Source: Mycobacterium sp. GA-0227b
GTDB lineage: Bacteria > Actinomycetota > Actinomycetes > Mycobacteriales > Mycobacteriaceae
DNA length: 64,000 nt
Direction of reading: 5' to 3'
NCBI RefSeq assembly: GCF_001499855.1
Contig: NZ_LQIK01000010.1
Coordinates: forward strand, 35,663-99,662
The translations under genes were made by a program, and so were the position numbers. Below the pieces are notes generated by a model. The model ran no database searches and had not been told where the DNA came from. It saw only the letters and a list, made by a program, of their open reading frames with translations. This document shows positions 19,152-33,025 of this stretch, one piece after another (positions within the stretch are counted from its first letter, which is position 1; each line of letters starts with the position of its first letter).

Positions 19152-19157
19152 AAGGGC

Positions 19158-19382
19158 GTGTTCGGGGCGCTGCGCAAGATTCTGGGCTTTCAGGTCTCCA
19201 TCGGCGAGCTGATCACGGTGGCGCTGGTCATCGGCACGCCGTATCTGCTCGTCGGCGTTTTCTGGTCCACCATGCACACCGAACATCTGCGGCAGATGGC
19301 GGGAGCCGACCTGGTCGTCTCGTATCTCGGGGCGATCGTATCCTGGCCGGTGCTGCTGTTCGCAGACGTCTGTATGACATGA
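19158..19382 (+). CDS. Small membrane protein, unknown function
   Basis: 74 residues, not recognised. Two hydrophobic segments, about 16-35 (LITVALVIGTPYLLVGVFW) and 50-69 (DLVVSYLGAIVSWPVLLFAD), suggest an inner-membrane hairpin. The GTG start is supported by a -10 hexamer 6 bases upstream. It is 13 bases before a second membrane protein, and the two are probably one operon, divergent from the TetR gene. Confidence 0.6.
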   Translation: MFGALRKILGFQVSIGELITVALVIGTPYLLVGVFWSTMHTEHLRQMAGADLVVSYLGAIVSWPVLLFADVCMT

Positions 19383-19395
19383 ACGGGGGAACAGG

Positions 19396-19743
19396 TTGTC
19401 TCAGCGACATCATCGACTCGCCTATACCGGCATCGTCGCCGGCGTCGTGCTGATCATCGGCTTGCTGGCGATGAACTTCCCGGTGTTTCTGGACAGCTAC
19501 GACCAGTACGGCTGGCAGATCAAGTGCGGGACGGGTTACGTCACCAATCTCACCCAGGCGGCCGCGACCGTCGGTGAGGACAACTACGTCGAGCAGTGCG
19601 AGAACGCGCTGCTCGGCCGCCGGATGTGGACGATCTCGATGGTGGTGCTCGCCGGCGCGGTACTTCTCACCACCCTGGTCGCGGCCGCGACGACCTCCGC
19701 GCGCGAGTCGTTGCAGCCGCACCACAACGCCGCACCTCATTAA
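19396..19743 (+). CDS. Two-helix membrane protein with extracytoplasmic cysteine pair
   Basis: 115 residues, not recognised. Helices near 9-31 and 77-98 bracket a loop of about 45 residues with two cysteines (IKCGTGYV and EQCENALL) that could form a disulfide outside the membrane. TTG 19396 is taken as start because GGGGGA lies 5 bases upstream. It follows the 74-residue membrane gene by 13 bases. Confidence 0.58.
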   Translation: MSQRHHRLAYTGIVAGVVLIIGLLAMNFPVFLDSYDQYGWQIKCGTGYVTNLTQAAATVGEDNYVEQCENALLGRRMWTISMVVLAGAVLLTTLVAAATTSARESLQPHHNAAPH

Positions 19744-19752
19744 GGCCTGAAC

Positions 19753-19758
19753 TAGCAT
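19753..19758 (+). promoter_or_regulatory. -10 hexamer TAGCAT for permease gene
   Basis: TAGCAT ends 7 bases before GTG 19766; leaderless start predicted. Confidence 0.4.
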
Positions 19759-19765
19759 TCCGGCG

Positions 19766-20986
19766 GTGAGCACGCCGGACGGCCCAGCGCTGCACCGGCG
19801 CCTCGGCACCTTCGACGCGGTGACCATCGGGCTGGGCTCGATGATCGGTGCAGGCATCTTCGTCGCCCTCGGACCCGCCGCCGGCGCGGCGGGGTCGGCG
19901 CTGCTCATCGGTCTCGCGATCGCCGCCGTGGTGGCCTACTGCAACGCGACATCGTCGGCGCGGCTGGCGGCGCGCTATCCGCAGTCGGGCGGCACCTACG
20001 TCTACGGACGCGAACGCCTCGGCGAATTCTGGGGCTTCACCGCGGGCTGGAGCTTCATCGTCGGCAAGACCGCGTCGTGCGCGGCGATGGCACTCACGGT
20101 CGGCTACTACGTGTGGCCCGCCTCGGCGCGCGGGGTCGCGGTCGGCGCGGTCGTCGCGTTGACCGCCGTGAACTACGCCGGGATTCAGAAGTCGGCAGTG
20201 CTGACCCGCGTCGTCGTCGCCCTGGTGCTCGCGGTGCTCAGCGCCGTGGTGGTGACGGTCCTCGGCTTCGGCGAAGTTGATACCGCCCAATTGTCACTCC
20301 ACGCCGATGCCTCGCTCACAGGCGTGTTGCAGTCCGCCGGCTTGCTGTTCTTCGCGTTCGCGGGCTACGCGCGGATCGCGACCCTCGGTGAGGAGGTCCG
20401 CGATCCCGCCCGGACCATCCCTCGCGCGATACCGCTGGCGCTGGCCATCACGCTCGCCGTCTACACCCTCGTCGCAATCGCGGTGCTGGGCGAATTGGGC
20501 AGCGACGCACTTGCTTCCGCGACGGCGCCACTGGCCGATGCGGTGACCCAGGCCGGCTTCCCCGGCCTCGACGCCGTGGTGCGCGCCGGCGCCGCTGTGG
20601 CAGCGCTCGGCGCGCTGCTGACGCTGATCCTCGGGGTGTCACGCACCACGCTGGCGATGGCGCGTGACCGCCGCCTGCCGCACGCATTGTCGGCCGTGCA
20701 CCCGCGGTTCGGCAGCCCGCACCGCGCCGAGGTGGTGGTCGGGGTGGCCGTCGCCGCGCTGGCCGTGGCCGTCGACGTACGCGACGCGATCGGGTTCTCG
20801 TCGTTCGCGGTGCTCCTCTACTACGCGATCGCCAACGCATCGGCCTGGACCCTGGGCCGCCGAACGATTCCGACGATCGGGCTGGCGGGCTGCCTGCTGC
20901 TGGCCGTCCTGTTGCCGCTCTCGTCTGTGCTTGTCGGCGGGGTCGTCGTGCTCGTGGGCGCCGTCGCCTACCGGCTGCGCCGCTGA
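19766..20986 (+). CDS. APC-family amino acid permease
   Basis: Inner-membrane amino acid/polyamine/organocation transporter, 406 residues with about 12 hydrophobic helices. The first helix carries IGLGSMIGAGIFVALGPAAG, the substrate and cation site of the family. GGTYVYGRERLGEFWGF and FFAFAGYARIATLGEEV (helix 6) are also diagnostic. Substrate cannot be read from the sequence. The 3' end overlaps the convergent peptidase gene by 19 bases. Confidence 0.9.
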   Translation: MSTPDGPALHRRLGTFDAVTIGLGSMIGAGIFVALGPAAGAAGSALLIGLAIAAVVAYCNATSSARLAARYPQSGGTYVYGRERLGEFWGFTAGWSFIVGKTASCAAMALTVGYYVWPASARGVAVGAVVALTAVNYAGIQKSAVLTRVVVALVLAVLSAVVVTVLGFGEVDTAQLSLHADASLTGVLQSAGLLFFAFAGYARIATLGEEVRDPARTIPRAIPLALAITLAVYTLVAIAVLGELGSDALASATAPLADAVTQAGFPGLDAVVRAGAAVAALGALLTLILGVSRTTLAMARDRRLPHALSAVHPRFGSPHRAEVVVGVAVAALAVAVDVRDAIGFSSFAVLLYYAIANASAWTLGRRTIPTIGLAGCLLLAVLLPLSSVLVGGVVVLVGAVAYRLRR

Positions 20987-22419
20987 TCCCGTGGCGGAAC
21001 GCCGTTGACCCCGTCGAGCGACCGCGCGTAGGTGCCGACGGCGTAGGCGACCGCCGGCCCGAGCACCGAGAGCGCGTCCCGGTTGATGCTGTCGACGGTG
21101 TCCCGTTTGGTCCGATAGTTCGGGTCGAACGGGACTCCCGCTCGGCCACCCCAAAGACGCGCCTGCACTTCACTTTTGCGTTGCGAGGCGCCGGCCGTCA
21201 GACCGCCGATCGGCACCCCCGCGGCGAGAAACGGGTAGTAGTCGGTGAACTGGCTCAGCGGCATGTCGGCGGGCCGCACGCCCGCGGTGTTGAGGTAGGC
21301 GGCCAGCGTGCGTTCGAGACCGGCCGAACCGGCAGGCACCGAGCGGGTGGGGATCTCCGGGTTGGGCTGGGCCGACTGGTCACCGTCGTAGGTGAAGTAG
21401 CCGGCATTGGGCGAGCCGAGCATGTCGAAGTTCAAATACAGCGCGATGTCGCGCAGTTCGTCCGGCGAGAGTCCCTGCAGGTATTTCGTCGGCCCGGCCG
21501 ACCCGTTCTCCTCCGACGCCCAGAACGCGAAGCGCACCGCGTTGGCCGCCGGCGGCTGCGAACCCAACGCCGCCGCGGTCTCCAGCAGCGCAGCGATTCC
21601 CGTCGCGTCGTCGTTCACGCCCGGGCTGGCAGCGGAGCTGTCGAGATGTGCGCCGGCCAGGACGACGTTGTGAGGGTCTCCGGACCTGGTCTGCGCCACT
21701 ACATTTCGGGTTCTCTTCATGACCGGCTCGCCGTCGAGGATCAGCCGCACCGGCGCCGTGGTCCGCCGCAGGGCGGTGTCGGCGTTCCGGTCGATCACCC
21801 CGACCGGAACGGTGAGGTCCTGGTAGTAGCCCGGCGTGAACAGACCGGCGGGGCTGCCGCCCGGTCCCGGGGTGCTGACCACGAGAAGGCCGACGGCGCC
21901 CTCGGAGACCGCCGCGTTCTGTTTGTCGACGACCGAGCAGCCGGTGTCGTCGACGACGGCGATCGCGCCCCGCACCGATGTGCCGTCGTAGTCGGACGCA
22001 CGGCAGCCGGCGGCTTTGCGCGGCCGCAGCGTGACGGCGTTCAGACCGCCGGGCGGAGTGGTGATCAGTAGAGACGCCTGGTCGACGGGGAACTCGCGCC
22101 CGCCCACCCGCATCGCGGGGTTGCCGCCCTGGATACGGTCGAGCAGCTCGAACTCCGGAGTCGTGACGTCGAATCCCCTGTCGCGCAGGAAATTCGCGAC
22201 ATAGTCGACGGTGGCGTCGTAGCCGGCGGTGCCCTCGGCGCGGTTACCGTCGTTGCCGTCGGCGATCTCCTGCAGCTTGCGCAGGTGGGTGAACATTCCG
22301 TCGACGCCGACCTTGGCCGCCAGGTCCTGCGGCGTCGGCGGCGGCTCCTGCGATGAGCACGACGTCAGTGCCGCGACGACCCCGACAACGACTCCGATAC
22401 TGGCCGCCCACCGTCTCAT
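20968..22419 (-). CDS. M28-family metallopeptidase lipoprotein (LpqL/LpqM-like), downstream paralogue
   Basis: Exported zinc aminopeptidase-like lipoprotein, 483 residues. Signal peptide with lipobox LTSC (Cys about 20). A PA domain covers about 120-240. The M28 catalytic part has VLAGAHLDSSAASPGVNDDATG (His/Asp and bridging Asp zinc ligands), FAFWASEENGSAG (Glu pair) and YLNFDMLGSPN (Asp ligand). ATG 22419 overlaps the stop of the upstream paralogue. The two are tandem duplicates with about the same domain order. Likely digests peptides at the cell surface. Confidence 0.87.
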   Translation of the reverse strand: MRRWAASIGVVVGVVAALTSCSSQEPPPTPQDLAAKVGVDGMFTHLRKLQEIADGNDGNRAEGTAGYDATVDYVANFLRDRGFDVTTPEFELLDRIQGGNPAMRVGGREFPVDQASLLITTPPGGLNAVTLRPRKAAGCRASDYDGTSVRGAIAVVDDTGCSVVDKQNAAVSEGAVGLLVVSTPGPGGSPAGLFTPGYYQDLTVPVGVIDRNADTALRRTTAPVRLILDGEPVMKRTRNVVAQTRSGDPHNVVLAGAHLDSSAASPGVNDDATGIAALLETAAALGSQPPAANAVRFAFWASEENGSAGPTKYLQGLSPDELRDIALYLNFDMLGSPNAGYFTYDGDQSAQPNPEIPTRSVPAGSAGLERTLAAYLNTAGVRPADMPLSQFTDYYPFLAAGVPIGGLTAGASQRKSEVQARLWGGRAGVPFDPNYRTKRDTVDSINRDALSVLGPAVAYAVGTYARSLDGVNGVPPRDQRRSR

Positions 22420-23930
22420 GAGGCGAGCGCGTGGCGGGTCCGCAGATCGCGGGTGGGCAAGCCGTTGGGGCCACCTTGATCTTGCGCGTAGATACCGATC
22501 GCGTACGACACCCCCGCGCCGTGGATGCCCAGCGCGGTGCGATCGATGTGGTCCAGGGTGTCGGAAGCCTTGTGGTAGTTGGGGTCGAACGGCTGGCCGG
22601 CCTCGCCGCCCCAACTCTCGGCCTGCTCGGGTGTCATGTCCTTCTCGGCGCCCGAGAAGGTGCCGCCTGACGGGATGCCGGCCAGGGCGAATCCGTCATA
22701 GTCGGAGCGGCCGTCGAAAGTCGTGTCCTCTGCCGGTTTTCCGGCCGCGTCGAGGTATGCCACCAGGGTGCGTTCGATGCCCGCCGAGCCTTCGGGTATC
22801 CGGCTCGGGGCGCCGTCCGCGTCGGGCGGCAGGGATAGGTTTCCGTCGTAGGTGAAGTAGCCCGGATTCGGCGATGCGACCATGTCATAGTTCAGGTACA
22901 TCGAAATGTCTTTGAGCGCCTCGACATCCAGCGACTGCAGATAGTTGTTCGACCCGAACAGCCCGACCTCCTCAGCACCCCAGAAGCCGAACCGTACCGC
23001 GTTGCGCACGTCGGGGGAACCGCCCAACTGCACCGCGGCCTCGAGGACAGCTGCCACTCCGGAGCCGTTGTCGTTGATGCCGGGTCCCTCCGGGACACTG
23101 TCGAGATGGGCTCCGGCCATCACGACGTTGTGCGTGTCGCCGGTCTTGGTCTGGGCGATGACATTGCGGGTGTGTTCTGTACGCACGCCCGCATTGAGTT
23201 TGAGCGTGGTGTCGCCCGGAGCGGCCCGCAGCCGTTCGCCCTCGGCCTTGGAGATGCTCACGACGGGGATCTCCACCTCGGTGTCTTCCCCGAGGGTGCC
23301 TCCCATCTCGTCGTTCTCCTCGTTGTTGGCGACGATCAAGGCCACCGCTCCGCGTTCGGCCGCCGCCTGCTCCTTGTCCGAGAACGGGCACACGCCGCGG
23401 TCGACGAGCACGACGGCGCCCTTGACGGGTAGGCCCTCGTAGTCGGAGGCCGTGCATCCCGGCGTGTCCTCGACGCGGGCGGGCACCAGTGGCCCCGACA
23501 CGCCGTCGGGCGGCGTGCCGATCGTGAAGTTCAACGGCTTCGCGGTGATCTCGGTACCGCCGACGGTCAGCGCAGGTTCGTCGGCGAACGGTAGCCGCAC
23601 CTCGAACTCGGGTGTCTGCACGTCGAAACCGTTGTCGCGCAGTATGTCAGCGACGTACTCGACGCTGGCGTCGTAACCCGCTGTGCCCAGCGCCCGGTTA
23701 CCGTCGTTGGCGTCGGCGATCTCCTGCAACCGGACCAGGTGCGCGTACATGGCGTCGGCGGAGGTTCGCTGCGCGAGCGTCCTGGCGAACTCCACGGCCG
23801 CGGGTGCGACGCCGGCCTGCGTGGTGGGCGGCTGCACCGTCGGTTGCTCTTTGTCGCGGCCGCATCCGCCGAGCACCACGACGGCGGCCGACATCAGCGC
23901 GATTGCTTTCGAAACCCTTGTGTGGCTCAT
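22416..23930 (-). CDS. lpqL: M28-family aminopeptidase lipoprotein (LpqL-like), upstream paralogue
   Basis: Surface zinc aminopeptidase lipoprotein, 504 residues, resembling M. tuberculosis LpqL. Lipobox LGGC at about 20-23. PA domain with GAVVLVDRGVCPFSDKEQAAAERGA. Zinc site motifs VMAGAHLDSVPEGPGINDNGSG, FGFWGAEEVGLFG and YLNYDMVASPN match M28 peptidases, including the catalytic EE pair. Fewer changes from the family consensus than in its downstream neighbour, so this is probably the main enzyme. Start at ATG 23930, 12 bases from the GDSL hydrolase end. Confidence 0.9.
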   Translation of the reverse strand: MSHTRVSKAIALMSAAVVVLGGCGRDKEQPTVQPPTTQAGVAPAAVEFARTLAQRTSADAMYAHLVRLQEIADANDGNRALGTAGYDASVEYVADILRDNGFDVQTPEFEVRLPFADEPALTVGGTEITAKPLNFTIGTPPDGVSGPLVPARVEDTPGCTASDYEGLPVKGAVVLVDRGVCPFSDKEQAAAERGAVALIVANNEENDEMGGTLGEDTEVEIPVVSISKAEGERLRAAPGDTTLKLNAGVRTEHTRNVIAQTKTGDTHNVVMAGAHLDSVPEGPGINDNGSGVAAVLEAAVQLGGSPDVRNAVRFGFWGAEEVGLFGSNNYLQSLDVEALKDISMYLNYDMVASPNPGYFTYDGNLSLPPDADGAPSRIPEGSAGIERTLVAYLDAAGKPAEDTTFDGRSDYDGFALAGIPSGGTFSGAEKDMTPEQAESWGGEAGQPFDPNYHKASDTLDHIDRTALGIHGAGVSYAIGIYAQDQGGPNGLPTRDLRTRHALAS

Positions 23931-23936
23931 TGCCCA

Positions 23937-25670
<1,734 letters not shown>

Positions 25671-25692
25671 CGCATTGCTCCTCGCGTACGCG

Positions 25693-26706
25693 TCATCGCA
25701 TTGCTCCAACCATCACATCGAGTTCGGCCGCGATCCGTTCGGCGGTCCACGGCGCGAGAAGAAATCCGTTGCGCCCATGGCCCGCAGCGACCAGTGTGCG
25801 CTCATCGAGGCGTTCGACGAGCGGCAGTCCATCGACGGTCATCGGCCGAAGGCCCGCAGCGCATTCGGCGAATTCGTACTCGCCCAGGGCGGGCATCACC
25901 GCACATGCGTCGTCGAGCAGTTCGCGTACTCCCGTCACCGCCGGTGCGGTGTCGCGGCCGTGTTCGTATTGGGTCGCGCCGACCACGACTCCGTCGGCGC
26001 GGGGCACCAGGTACACCTGCCTGCCGTGAACCCGGGCGCGAACGACCCGCGTCGGTACGGGCATGCAGCCGCGGCGCCACCGCAGTCGCAGCACCTCGCC
26101 CTTGACCGGGCGGATCGGCAGATCGGGCCAAAGGGTGGGCGCGTCAACGCCGTTCGCGATGACCACGGCGTCGGCCTCTACCTGGGCGAGATCTGACACG
26201 GGCGGCGCCCACTGCACCCCGAGCCGCTCACACAGCGCGGCCAGCTCCCGCACCACCGCGCGGTTGTCGACGGCCAGTTCGGTTTCGGCGCGAAAGCCGT
26301 GCCGGATACCTTGTGCCAGCAGCGGTTCGATGTCCCGGGCGCTCGACGTCACCGTCACCGGATGCCCCTGGGCCGCCAGCCACTCGCCGACGGTCCTGAG
26401 GTCGGCGGCGTCGGCGCGGTCGACGGCGACGACCAGGGACTCACGTGCGGTGACGACGTCGTCGGGCAGGCCGTCGAGGAAGCCGCCGTGCCACAGGTGC
26501 AGCGACTCCAGCCCCAGCTGCAGCAGCTTCTCCTCGCCGGGCCAGCCCTCGCTGTGCGGGGCCAGCATGCCGCCCGCGACCCACGACGCGCCCCGTTCGT
26601 CGGTGCGGTGCACGCGCACGTTCCAGCCGCCCATCAGCGCGCGACGCGCCACGGCCAACCCGATGACGCCGCCGCCGATCACGGCGAGACTTGCGTTGGT
26701 CAACAT
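25693..26706 (-). CDS. thiO: Glycine oxidase ThiO
   Basis: FAD enzyme that oxidises glycine to dehydroglycine, the imine donor for thiazole synthesis in aerobes. 337 residues. The FAD Rossmann motif LAVIGGGVIGLAVARRAL is near the N-terminus. GHGRNGFLLAPWTA near 312 is the C-terminal FAD motif of the DAAO fold. ATG 26706 follows the TPP aptamer with GGGAGGG directly before it. The frame open to 26805 runs through the riboswitch and is not coding. First gene of thiO-thiS-thiG-GDSL. Confidence 0.93.
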   Translation of the reverse strand: MLTNASLAVIGGGVIGLAVARRALMGGWNVRVHRTDERGASWVAGGMLAPHSEGWPGEEKLLQLGLESLHLWHGGFLDGLPDDVVTARESLVVAVDRADAADLRTVGEWLAAQGHPVTVTSSARDIEPLLAQGIRHGFRAETELAVDNRAVVRELAALCERLGVQWAPPVSDLAQVEADAVVIANGVDAPTLWPDLPIRPVKGEVLRLRWRRGCMPVPTRVVRARVHGRQVYLVPRADGVVVGATQYEHGRDTAPAVTGVRELLDDACAVMPALGEYEFAECAAGLRPMTVDGLPLVERLDERTLVAAGHGRNGFLLAPWTAERIAAELDVMVGAMR

Positions 26707-26709
26707 CCC

Positions 26710-26796
26710 TCCCTTCGCCGGCATGACCCGGATCAGGTGCGACGGTAAGGGCAGGTGCGCATGCCCACTCTCAGTCCCCGGTCCCGGGACTCCCGC
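26710..26796 (-). promoter_or_regulatory. TPP riboswitch of thiO operon
   Basis: On the minus strand the conserved CTGAGA (complement of 26769-26774), ACCTGA (complement of 26733-26738) and GTCATGCCGGCGAAGGGAGG form a TPP aptamer. The 3' end again contains the purine-rich ribosome binding site, here only a few bases before ATG 26706. It is a second, independent thiamine-sensing leader besides that of thiC. Confidence 0.95.
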
Positions 26797-26857
26797 GTTC
26801 GTCAATCCACCCTACCCGGCGGCGTCAGCGACGATCGGGCGTGCGGCGCCGATCGGC

Positions 26858-26863
26858 TAGCGT
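26858..26863 (+). promoter_or_regulatory. -10 hexamer TAGCGT for thiE
   Basis: TAGCGT ends 6 bases before GTG 26870. No room for a riboswitch downstream, so thiE is not under direct TPP-aptamer control. Confidence 0.45.
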
Positions 26864-26869
26864 CGCGGT

Positions 26870-27541
26870 GTGCACGAACCTCGGAAGCGCCTGGCCACCG
26901 CGTCGCTGTACCTGTGCACCGACGCCCGCCGTGAACTGGGCGATCTCGCGGAGTTCGCCGACGCGGCGTTGGCCGGCGGCGTCGACCTCATCCAGCTCCG
27001 GGACAAGGGGTCAGCGGGCGAGCAGCGGTTCGGCCCTCTGGAGGCGCGTCAGGAACTCGAGGCGCTCGAGGTGCTCGGCGACGCCGCGCGCCGCCACAAC
27101 GCACTGCTGGCCGTCAACGACCGCGCGGACATCGCCGTGGCCGCCGGCGCGGACGTGTTGCACCTGGGCCAGGACGATCTTCCGCTTGCTGTCGCCCACG
27201 ACATCGTCGGCGATCGGCCGGTGATCGGCCGTTCCACCCACGACGTCGATCAGGTCGACGCCGCGATCGCCGAAGCCGTCGACTACTTCTGCGTCGGCCC
27301 CTGCTGGCCCACGCCGACCAAACCGGGCCGGCCCGCCCCCGGCCTCGACCTGGTCCGGCACGCGGCCCGGCGGCATACGGCCAAGCCGTGGTTCGCGATC
27401 GGCGGCATCGACGCAGCGCGGTTGCCCGAAGTGCTGGCGGCCGGCGCGCGGCGCATCGTCGTGGTGCGGGCGATCACAGCCGCCGAGGATCCTCGAGCGG
27501 CCGCCGCACAGTTGAAGGCGGCGCTCAGAGCTGCGGGTTGA
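26870..27541 (+). CDS. thiE: Thiamine-phosphate synthase ThiE
   Basis: Joins HMP pyrophosphate and thiazole phosphate to give thiamine phosphate. 223 residues, TIM barrel. Motifs: [22 protein letters not shown] (substrate-binding Gln-Arg-Lys), [34 protein letters not shown] and [21 protein letters not shown], then [31 protein letters not shown] 26870 is supported by the -10 spacing. Divergent from the thiO operon; the 3' end overlaps the NUDIX gene by 17 bases. Confidence 0.96.
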   Translation: MHEPRKRLATASLYLCTDARRELGDLAEFADAALAGGVDLIQLRDKGSAGEQRFGPLEARQELEALEVLGDAARRHNALLAVNDRADIAVAAGADVLHLGQDDLPLAVAHDIVGDRPVIGRSTHDVDQVDAAIAEAVDYFCVGPCWPTPTKPGRPAPGLDLVRHAARRHTAKPWFAIGGIDAARLPEVLAAGARRIVVVRAITAAEDPRAAAAQLKAALRAAG

Positions 27542-28025
27542 CAAGAAGCGGGATCGAGGCGAACTCGTCGCGCAGCCGCTCCCAACTCGCGGCGAAGCCG
27601 GGATGCAGCGGCAACTCGGCGACCTCGTCGACGGCGACCCAGCGCAACTCGGCGCTTTCCTGGTTGGGCACGGTGTGCAGCATCGCGGGCGCATCGGCGA
27701 TGACCGTGCTGTACGTCCAGCTGACTCCATCGGCCGCGACGATCTTCGTCTGGACCACCTTGCGCACGGTCAGCCGGTCCTGCGGCAGGCCCGCCTCTTC
27801 GTGCGCCTCCCGGATGGCGGCCTGCTCGGCCGTCTCGTGACTGTCCCGCGCGCCGCCGGGCAGACCCCAGGTGCCGCCCTGATGACTCCACGGCGCCCGG
27901 TGCTGGAGCAGCACCACCGCAGCGCCGTTGTGGCCGGGAGCCCGCAGCAGTAGGCCGGCCGCGCCGTACCTACCCCAGTAGGCCTGGCCCGCCGAAACCA
28001 CCCAGCCGTCACCGTCGCCACGCAC
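27525..28025 (-). CDS. mutT3: NUDIX hydrolase (MutT3-type)
   Basis: 166-residue pyrophosphohydrolase that cleans damaged nucleotides; the M. tuberculosis counterpart in this position is MutT3. The Nudix box [23 protein letters not shown] (G-x5-E-x7-R-E-x2-E-E-x-G) lies at about 57-79. [20 protein letters not shown] precedes it. GTG 28025 is the start; convergent with thiE. Confidence 0.9.
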   Translation of the reverse strand: MRGDGDGWVVSAGQAYWGRYGAAGLLLRAPGHNGAAVVLLQHRAPWSHQGGTWGLPGGARDSHETAEQAAIREAHEEAGLPQDRLTVRKVVQTKIVAADGVSWTYSTVIADAPAMLHTVPNQESAELRWVAVDEVAELPLHPGFAASWERLRDEFASIPLLVNPQL

Positions 28026-28074
28026 GCCTCAACAATAGGGGCGCCCGCGTTGCCGGAAACTCTTAGACTTCTTT

Positions 28075-28080
28075 TATACA
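28075..28080 (+). promoter_or_regulatory. Possible -10 of glnX-glnH-pknG promoter
   Basis: TATACA at 28075-28080 sits in the only AT-rich stretch upstream of glnX, with TTGCCG at 28050-28055 as a weak -35 (19-base spacing). The leader of about 50 bases includes GCCGGAAAG. Low confidence. Confidence 0.35.
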
Positions 28081-28137
28081 GTTGAGAGCGGTCGGAACGA
28101 CGAGCCGGAAAGCGATGCTGATGAGGTCCGCGCGAAC

Positions 28138-29453
28138 GTGACTGTGGAGTTGGCGCACCCGTCGACGGAGCCGCTCGCCTCGCGGTCACCGGGAACACCG
28201 GCGCACCAACGGTGGTGGTTCCTGTGGACCACACCCGGCCGGATCCTGACCATCGGGGTGGTGCTCTCCGCGCTCGTGATCGCCAGCGCATTCGCCACCT
28301 CGACGACGATCAACGACCGTCAGCAGGCACTCACCACGGTGCTCAACCACACCGAACCGCTGGCGTTCGCCGCCGGACAGCTGTATACGACGCTCTCGGT
28401 GGCCGATGCCGCCGCGGCCACGGCGTTCATCGCCGGCGCGGAGCCCCGCGACGTCCGGCACCGATACGAACAGGCGATCACCGACGCGTCGGTCGCGGTG
28501 ACCCGGGCATCGAGCGGGCTCACCGACGAGGATCTGGTGCAGTTGCTCGGCCGGGTCAACGCCGAGCTGTCGATGTACACCGGTCTGGTCGAGACCGCGC
28601 GCACCAACAACCGATCGGGCAACCCGGTCGGCTCCTCCTACCTGTCCGAGGCGTCGGCGTTGATGCAGACCCAGATCCTGCCCAGCGCGCAGCGGCTCTA
28701 CGAAGAGACCTCGGCACGGGTGGATGCCGAGACCAGCGCGTCCACCCGGATCCCGGGCCCGGTCATCCTCGTCGTTCTGGCGACCCTGTTGTTCGGCGTG
28801 TTCGCCAACCGCTGGCTGGCCCGCCGCACCCGCAGGCGGATCAACATCGGCTTCGTCGCGGGCGGCCTGGCGGTGCTGATCATGTTGATCTGGGTGGGGA
28901 CGGCGCTGATCATCTCGACCGCCGACAGCCGCAGCGCCAAGGACACCGCCGCGGAGTCCCTGAAGACCATCACGAACCTCGCGATCACCGCCCAGCAGGC
29001 GCGCGCCGATGAGACGCTCTCGTTGATCCGGCGCGGCGACGAGGAGGTGCGCAAGCAGTCCTACTACCAACGCATCGACATGATGCAGCAACAGCTTTCG
29101 GACTATCTGGCTCGCGACGACGCGATCGACAAGACCGATCTCGCCGAGGCCGAACAACTGTTGAAGAAGTGGCGCGCCGCAGACGACCGGATCAACGCCT
29201 ACATCGGCGTCGGTAACTACCAGGCCGCGACCCAGGTGGCGTTGGGCACCGGCGAGGACGACTCCACGCCGGCGTTCAACAAGCTCGACGAGGCGCTGAG
29301 CAAGGGCATCGAAGAGAGCCGGAACCAGTTGCGCAACGACATCATCAACGCTCACCGGGTGTTGTCCGGCGCGACCGTCGGAGCCGCGGTACTCAGCGTC
29401 GCCGCGGCAGTCGCGGTGGCGCTGGGACTCTGGCCGAGGTTGAGTGAGTACCG

Positions 29454-29457
<4 letters not shown>
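28138..29457 (+). CDS. glnX: Transmembrane relay protein GlnX
   Basis: Membrane component linking the periplasmic amino-acid sensor GlnH to the kinase PknG. 439 residues with four helices at about 36-54, 206-224, 236-259 and 412-434. Two extracytoplasmic helical sensor-like domains (55-205 and 260-411) resemble four-helix-bundle chemoreceptor sensors. GTG 28138 start. The stop overlaps the glnH GTG, and glnH overlaps pknG, so all three are one transcriptional and translational unit. Role is known from Rv0412c; the topology is read here. Confidence 0.9.
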
Positions 29458-32701
<3,244 letters not shown>

Positions 32702-33025
32702 CGGTCCGGCCACGCCGTCCTGGCCGCCCGCCGCTTGGCAAAAGTCGTCGTCGCCGCCGGCGACCCCACACGATGGGAGCCTACGGAATCCGTAGGCGGC
32801 GTCAGCAAACCCGACCCTACGGAGCGCTTCTTTACAGCGTCCGCGCATGTAGTAACACTCGATGGTCTGCTCGCGGAATCCGTAGTAATCTGCATCACAG
32901 GTTGAGGTCACAGCCAACTGCAGAAGTCATCGGGGTGTGAACTCCCGACGTGCGGCTCGGAGAAACAGTAAGGCGCCCTGACGGCATCGGCGGTTTCATA
33001 TGCGTCTCGACAACAGGAGTGCACC
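32702..33025. other. Intergenic region after pknG with repeated palindrome
   Basis: 324 bases without a convincing gene. A perfect hairpin GCCTACGGAATCCGTAGGC lies at 32779-32797. Part of it, GGAATCCGTAG, recurs at 32875-32885, and CCTACGGAG occurs at 32817-32825. The remainder contains the leader of the STAS gene, with CAGGAG at 33013-33018. No RNA gene was recognised. Confidence 0.5.
32779..32797. repeat. 19-bp perfect palindrome, terminator or operator
   Basis: GCCTACGGA-A-TCCGTAGGC has 9-base arms around one base, 78 bases after the pknG stop. There is no T-run. The short loop argues for a protein-binding site or a cruciform rather than an RNA hairpin. Confidence 0.55.

Noticed and set aside
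17814..19286. Start of the double TetR at 19286
   Set aside because: The extra 77 codons overlap the divergent small membrane gene and do not resemble a TetR N-terminus; ATG 19055 opens directly on the first HTH domain.
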